DNA from: Firmicutes bacterium ADurb.Bin146
Lineage (GTDB): Bacteria; Bacillota; Clostridia; DUPQ01
Assembly (NCBI GenBank): GCA_002070475.1
Contig: MWDI01000017.1
Location: 124,001-188,000, forward strand
Length of the DNA stretch: 64,000 bases
Direction: 5' to 3'
Of the stretch, positions 62,189 to 64,000 are shown one piece after another. The translations under genes were made by a program, and so were the position numbers. The notes below the pieces were generated by a model, which was given only the letters and a program-made list of their open reading frames with translations, ran no database searches and was not told the origin of the DNA. Within the stretch, counting starts at the first letter, position 1. The number at the start of each line of letters is the position of its first letter.

Positions 62189-64000
62189 TTAATGTTTCCA
62201 TTTAAGCTTGATTGTCTTTATCTCAAATGGAGAAAATGAAATGTCATTAATTTTTATTTCATGTATTTCGTTTTCCATTAGATCAGTCTCAACAGCTTCA
62301 TAATATTCTAATGCTGTCTTAATGCTGCATATAGCATTTTTTCCTTGGCTTTCATATACTCGTATAATTATTCCATCCCCTGATTCTGATTGTTTTATTG
62401 TTTCAATAACCACAGCTTCATTGTCGGTGCTGGCAATGCTTATATTTTCTGTTGCGTACCTTAAAACTTCCAATGGTTTGTTCAATGCATAAGCATATGA
62501 AAGGGTATCGGTACCGAGTTTGTTTTCGTGCATAAACAAAGCATATGTAAATGAATGCTTGCCTTTGTCAGCATTTTTATCAGGGAAGACAGGAGAACGT
62601 AAAAGGTTTAAGGATATTCGGTTTCCTTTTACCCTATGACCGTATTTACAGTCATTCAAAAGAGAAATGCCATTATTTTCATCAGAAAGGTCGACATACT
62701 TATGAGCACAGATTTCAAATTGTGCTTTTTCAATATCAGTTACATTACCAGTACTGCGTTTGATTGTCCCTAATTGTATATCGCAGCTGACATAAGAACT
62801 GTCAACAGCGACATCAAAATCCGTCCGTAGCATTTTAAAGGTTTCATGATAATCACAATCAGTCTTAAAATATATCACAGGGCTGATGCTTTGTATTATT
62901 ACATCCTGGATGATCGTGGTCTTATTATGTTTGTAATAATTACGTCTGACTACGCATGGGCCATCTTTAAAAGTCATGTTTTTATAAGCTTTTAGTGTTC
63001 TGCTTCTTTTTTTATAGTATTGCCAATCAATATCCCATGCGTTGTAGTAGAGCCATTTGTCTTTATACAGTTTAAGAGTATTAAGTCTCTTTGCTGCATA
63101 TTCTTTATTAGTCTTCTTGTGTATAGCGGATATTATATCTCCATCTTTTGAAAATCGGATTGATATAAATGCATTTTCAATGGTATCATCAGTGAAACTG
63201 ATATCACTGTCAGTTATATTGCAAGCTTTACCAAAACCATAAGGTTCTATTAATACGTTGTACCATGTGTCATCCACCTTTGTCAGTTCATTTCTAAAAA
63301 AGGAAGTGGGATTGAAAAAAGACAGTCCCTCGCTTATCTTCATAAATGAGAGGATTTTATCCATTTCATAATTAATATTCTTTAAAATTTCTTCATATCT
63401 TATGCAGCTTTCAGTATATACCCGTGTTATGCTGCTCCCTGGTAAGATATCATGAAACTGATAAAGCAGAGCTTCTTTCCACCATTCGTCTAATTTTTTC
63501 TTAGGATAATCTATACCTTTCTGACAAGCAAGAGAACTTATTGCTTCTAGTGTCTGCAGGGCATACTCAAGACGGCGGTTATAGTTTTTGTTTTTCCCTT
63601 GCGTAGTATATGTGCCCTGATGCTTTTCAAGGTATAGCTCGTTAGAGTATTTTGGCAGCATATCTCTATAGAAATCTAGGTTTTTAAAAAAATCTATGAC
63701 TTTACCCATAGTAATTTTCGGACTGGCCTCAAGTGCAAACTGCCTTTTTAATAATTCTATATGAACTTCACCAGGACCTCCTCCGCCATCTCCTATACCA
63801 TAAACCATAAGAGCATGTGGCGTTATATGGCGCTCAGGATAATTATCTGCGCCATATCTTGCACAAGCTGGACTTGCAGCGCTTGTATAAGTATTGTCTA
63901 AAGGCATATGCGCTAACACCTCGCTATTGTCAATGCCTTTCCAAATAAAGCTGTTATGAGGGAATTTATTGTGTTCATTCCAAGAAAGTTTTGTTGTCAT
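62189..64000 (-). CDS. Alpha-mannosidase, GH38 (C-terminal part)
   Basis: The visible 603 residues begin TTKLSWNEHNKFPHNSFIWKGIDNSEVLAHMP, a GH38 signature in the middle of the catalytic domain, and continue through the helical bundle (LYQFHDILPGSSITRVYTES) into the C-terminal beta domains. The N-terminal part with the nucleophile Asp lies beyond position 64000; the Met at the window edge is internal. No break is seen. It would trim alpha-mannosides, in line with the rhamnosidase elsewhere in the window. Confidence 0.88.
   Translation of the reverse strand: MTTKLSWNEHNKFPHNSFIWKGIDNSEVLAHMPLDNTYTSAASPACARYGADNYPERHITPHALMVYGIGDGGGGPGEVHIELLKRQFALEASPKITMGKVIDFFKNLDFYRDMLPKYSNELYLEKHQGTYTTQGKNKNYNRRLEYALQTLEAISSLACQKGIDYPKKKLDEWWKEALLYQFHDILPGSSITRVYTESCIRYEEILKNINYEMDKILSFMKISEGLSFFNPTSFFRNELTKVDDTWYNVLIEPYGFGKACNITDSDISFTDDTIENAFISIRFSKDGDIISAIHKKTNKEYAAKRLNTLKLYKDKWLYYNAWDIDWQYYKKRSRTLKAYKNMTFKDGPCVVRRNYYKHNKTTIIQDVIIQSISPVIYFKTDCDYHETFKMLRTDFDVAVDSSYVSCDIQLGTIKRSTGNVTDIEKAQFEICAHKYVDLSDENNGISLLNDCKYGHRVKGNRISLNLLRSPVFPDKNADKGKHSFTYALFMHENKLGTDTLSYAYALNKPLEVLRYATENISIASTDNEAVVIETIKQSESGDGIIIRVYESQGKNAICSIKTALEYYEAVETDLMENEIHEIKINDISFSPFEIKTIKLKWKH

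Noticed and set aside
1..64000. CRISPR array or phage region
   Set aside because: No regularly spaced repeats and no capsid, terminase, portal or integrase genes were seen on either strand.

Overview
The window is low-GC, densely packed DNA from a strictly anaerobic Gram-positive, most likely a clostridial Bacillota. The evidence is AT-rich intergenic DNA, strong GGAGG-type ribosome sites, Sec lipoproteins with an LAGC lipobox, a ferredoxin-linked 2-oxoacid oxidoreductase, a flavin/Fe-S enoate-reductase-like enzyme, and a one-piece tmRNA whose tag ends in APLAA. No species is claimed. Both ends cut through genes: an MFS transporter at the left and a GH38 alpha-mannosidase at the right.

Layout. 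1-4.6 kb: transporter, ComEC-like metallo-beta-lactamase protein, cyclase-family protein, lipoprotein, methyltransferase and Gfo/Idh/MocA oxidoreductase. 4.6-6.1 kb: an IS110-family element on the minus strand whose 5' noncoding end is long and structured, next to an orphan HigA-like antitoxin. 6.5-10.9 kb: an MMPL/RND exporter with a partner protein, divergent from a TetR regulator; a 9-bp inverted repeat overlaps both -35 regions. 10.9-19.6 kb: a PAS-GAF-GGDEF diguanylate cyclase, a protein with two SGNH-like domains in tandem, a NYN-LOTUS protein, a WYL regulator with a 24-bp palindrome upstream, and an MBOAT/DHHW acylation pair. 19.7-22.3 kb: an enoate-reductase-like flavoenzyme divergent from an OsmC protein.

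22.4-35.3 kb is a minus-strand arginine operon, argG-argH-argC-argJ-argB-argD-argF-carA-carB, in which carB continues in frame into a complete diaminopimelate epimerase (dapF). A consensus promoter with ARG-box-like half-sites lies upstream of argG. 35.6-39.3 kb holds an XRE regulator with a SHOCT-like tail, a stand-alone copy of that tail, and a GH78 alpha-L-rhamnosidase. 39.3-47.3 kb is a two-sided locus: a vor-type 2-oxoacid:ferredoxin oxidoreductase (four subunits plus a P-loop ATPase) with one XRE-cupin/acyl-CoA synthetase pair at its 3' end and a second pair transcribed divergently. I read it as carboxylate activation linked to 2-oxoacid metabolism.

47.4-53.1 kb carries a lipoprotein, ThpR, a DppA/DegT-aminotransferase/Gfo operon and a DUF4015 glycosidase-like protein. 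smpB and ssrA follow and overlap by 10 nt. 54.2-57.6 kb is an arsenic cluster (arsR, arsP, thioredoxin-like, ferredoxin-like, arsM, acr3) in visible decay: arsP has an in-frame TGA where a Trp codon is expected, and acr3 is a multiply deleted pseudogene. 57.7-64 kb has a FecR-domain membrane protein, a phosphoribosyltransferase-like protein, a third Gfo/Idh/MocA enzyme, a YczE-type membrane protein and the partial GH38 mannosidase. I see no CRISPR array, phage or replication origin. The items most worth a second look are the CarB-DapF fusion, the paired acyl-CoA synthetase/VOR locus, the decaying arsenic island, the tandem SGNH protein and the putative IS110 bridge RNA.
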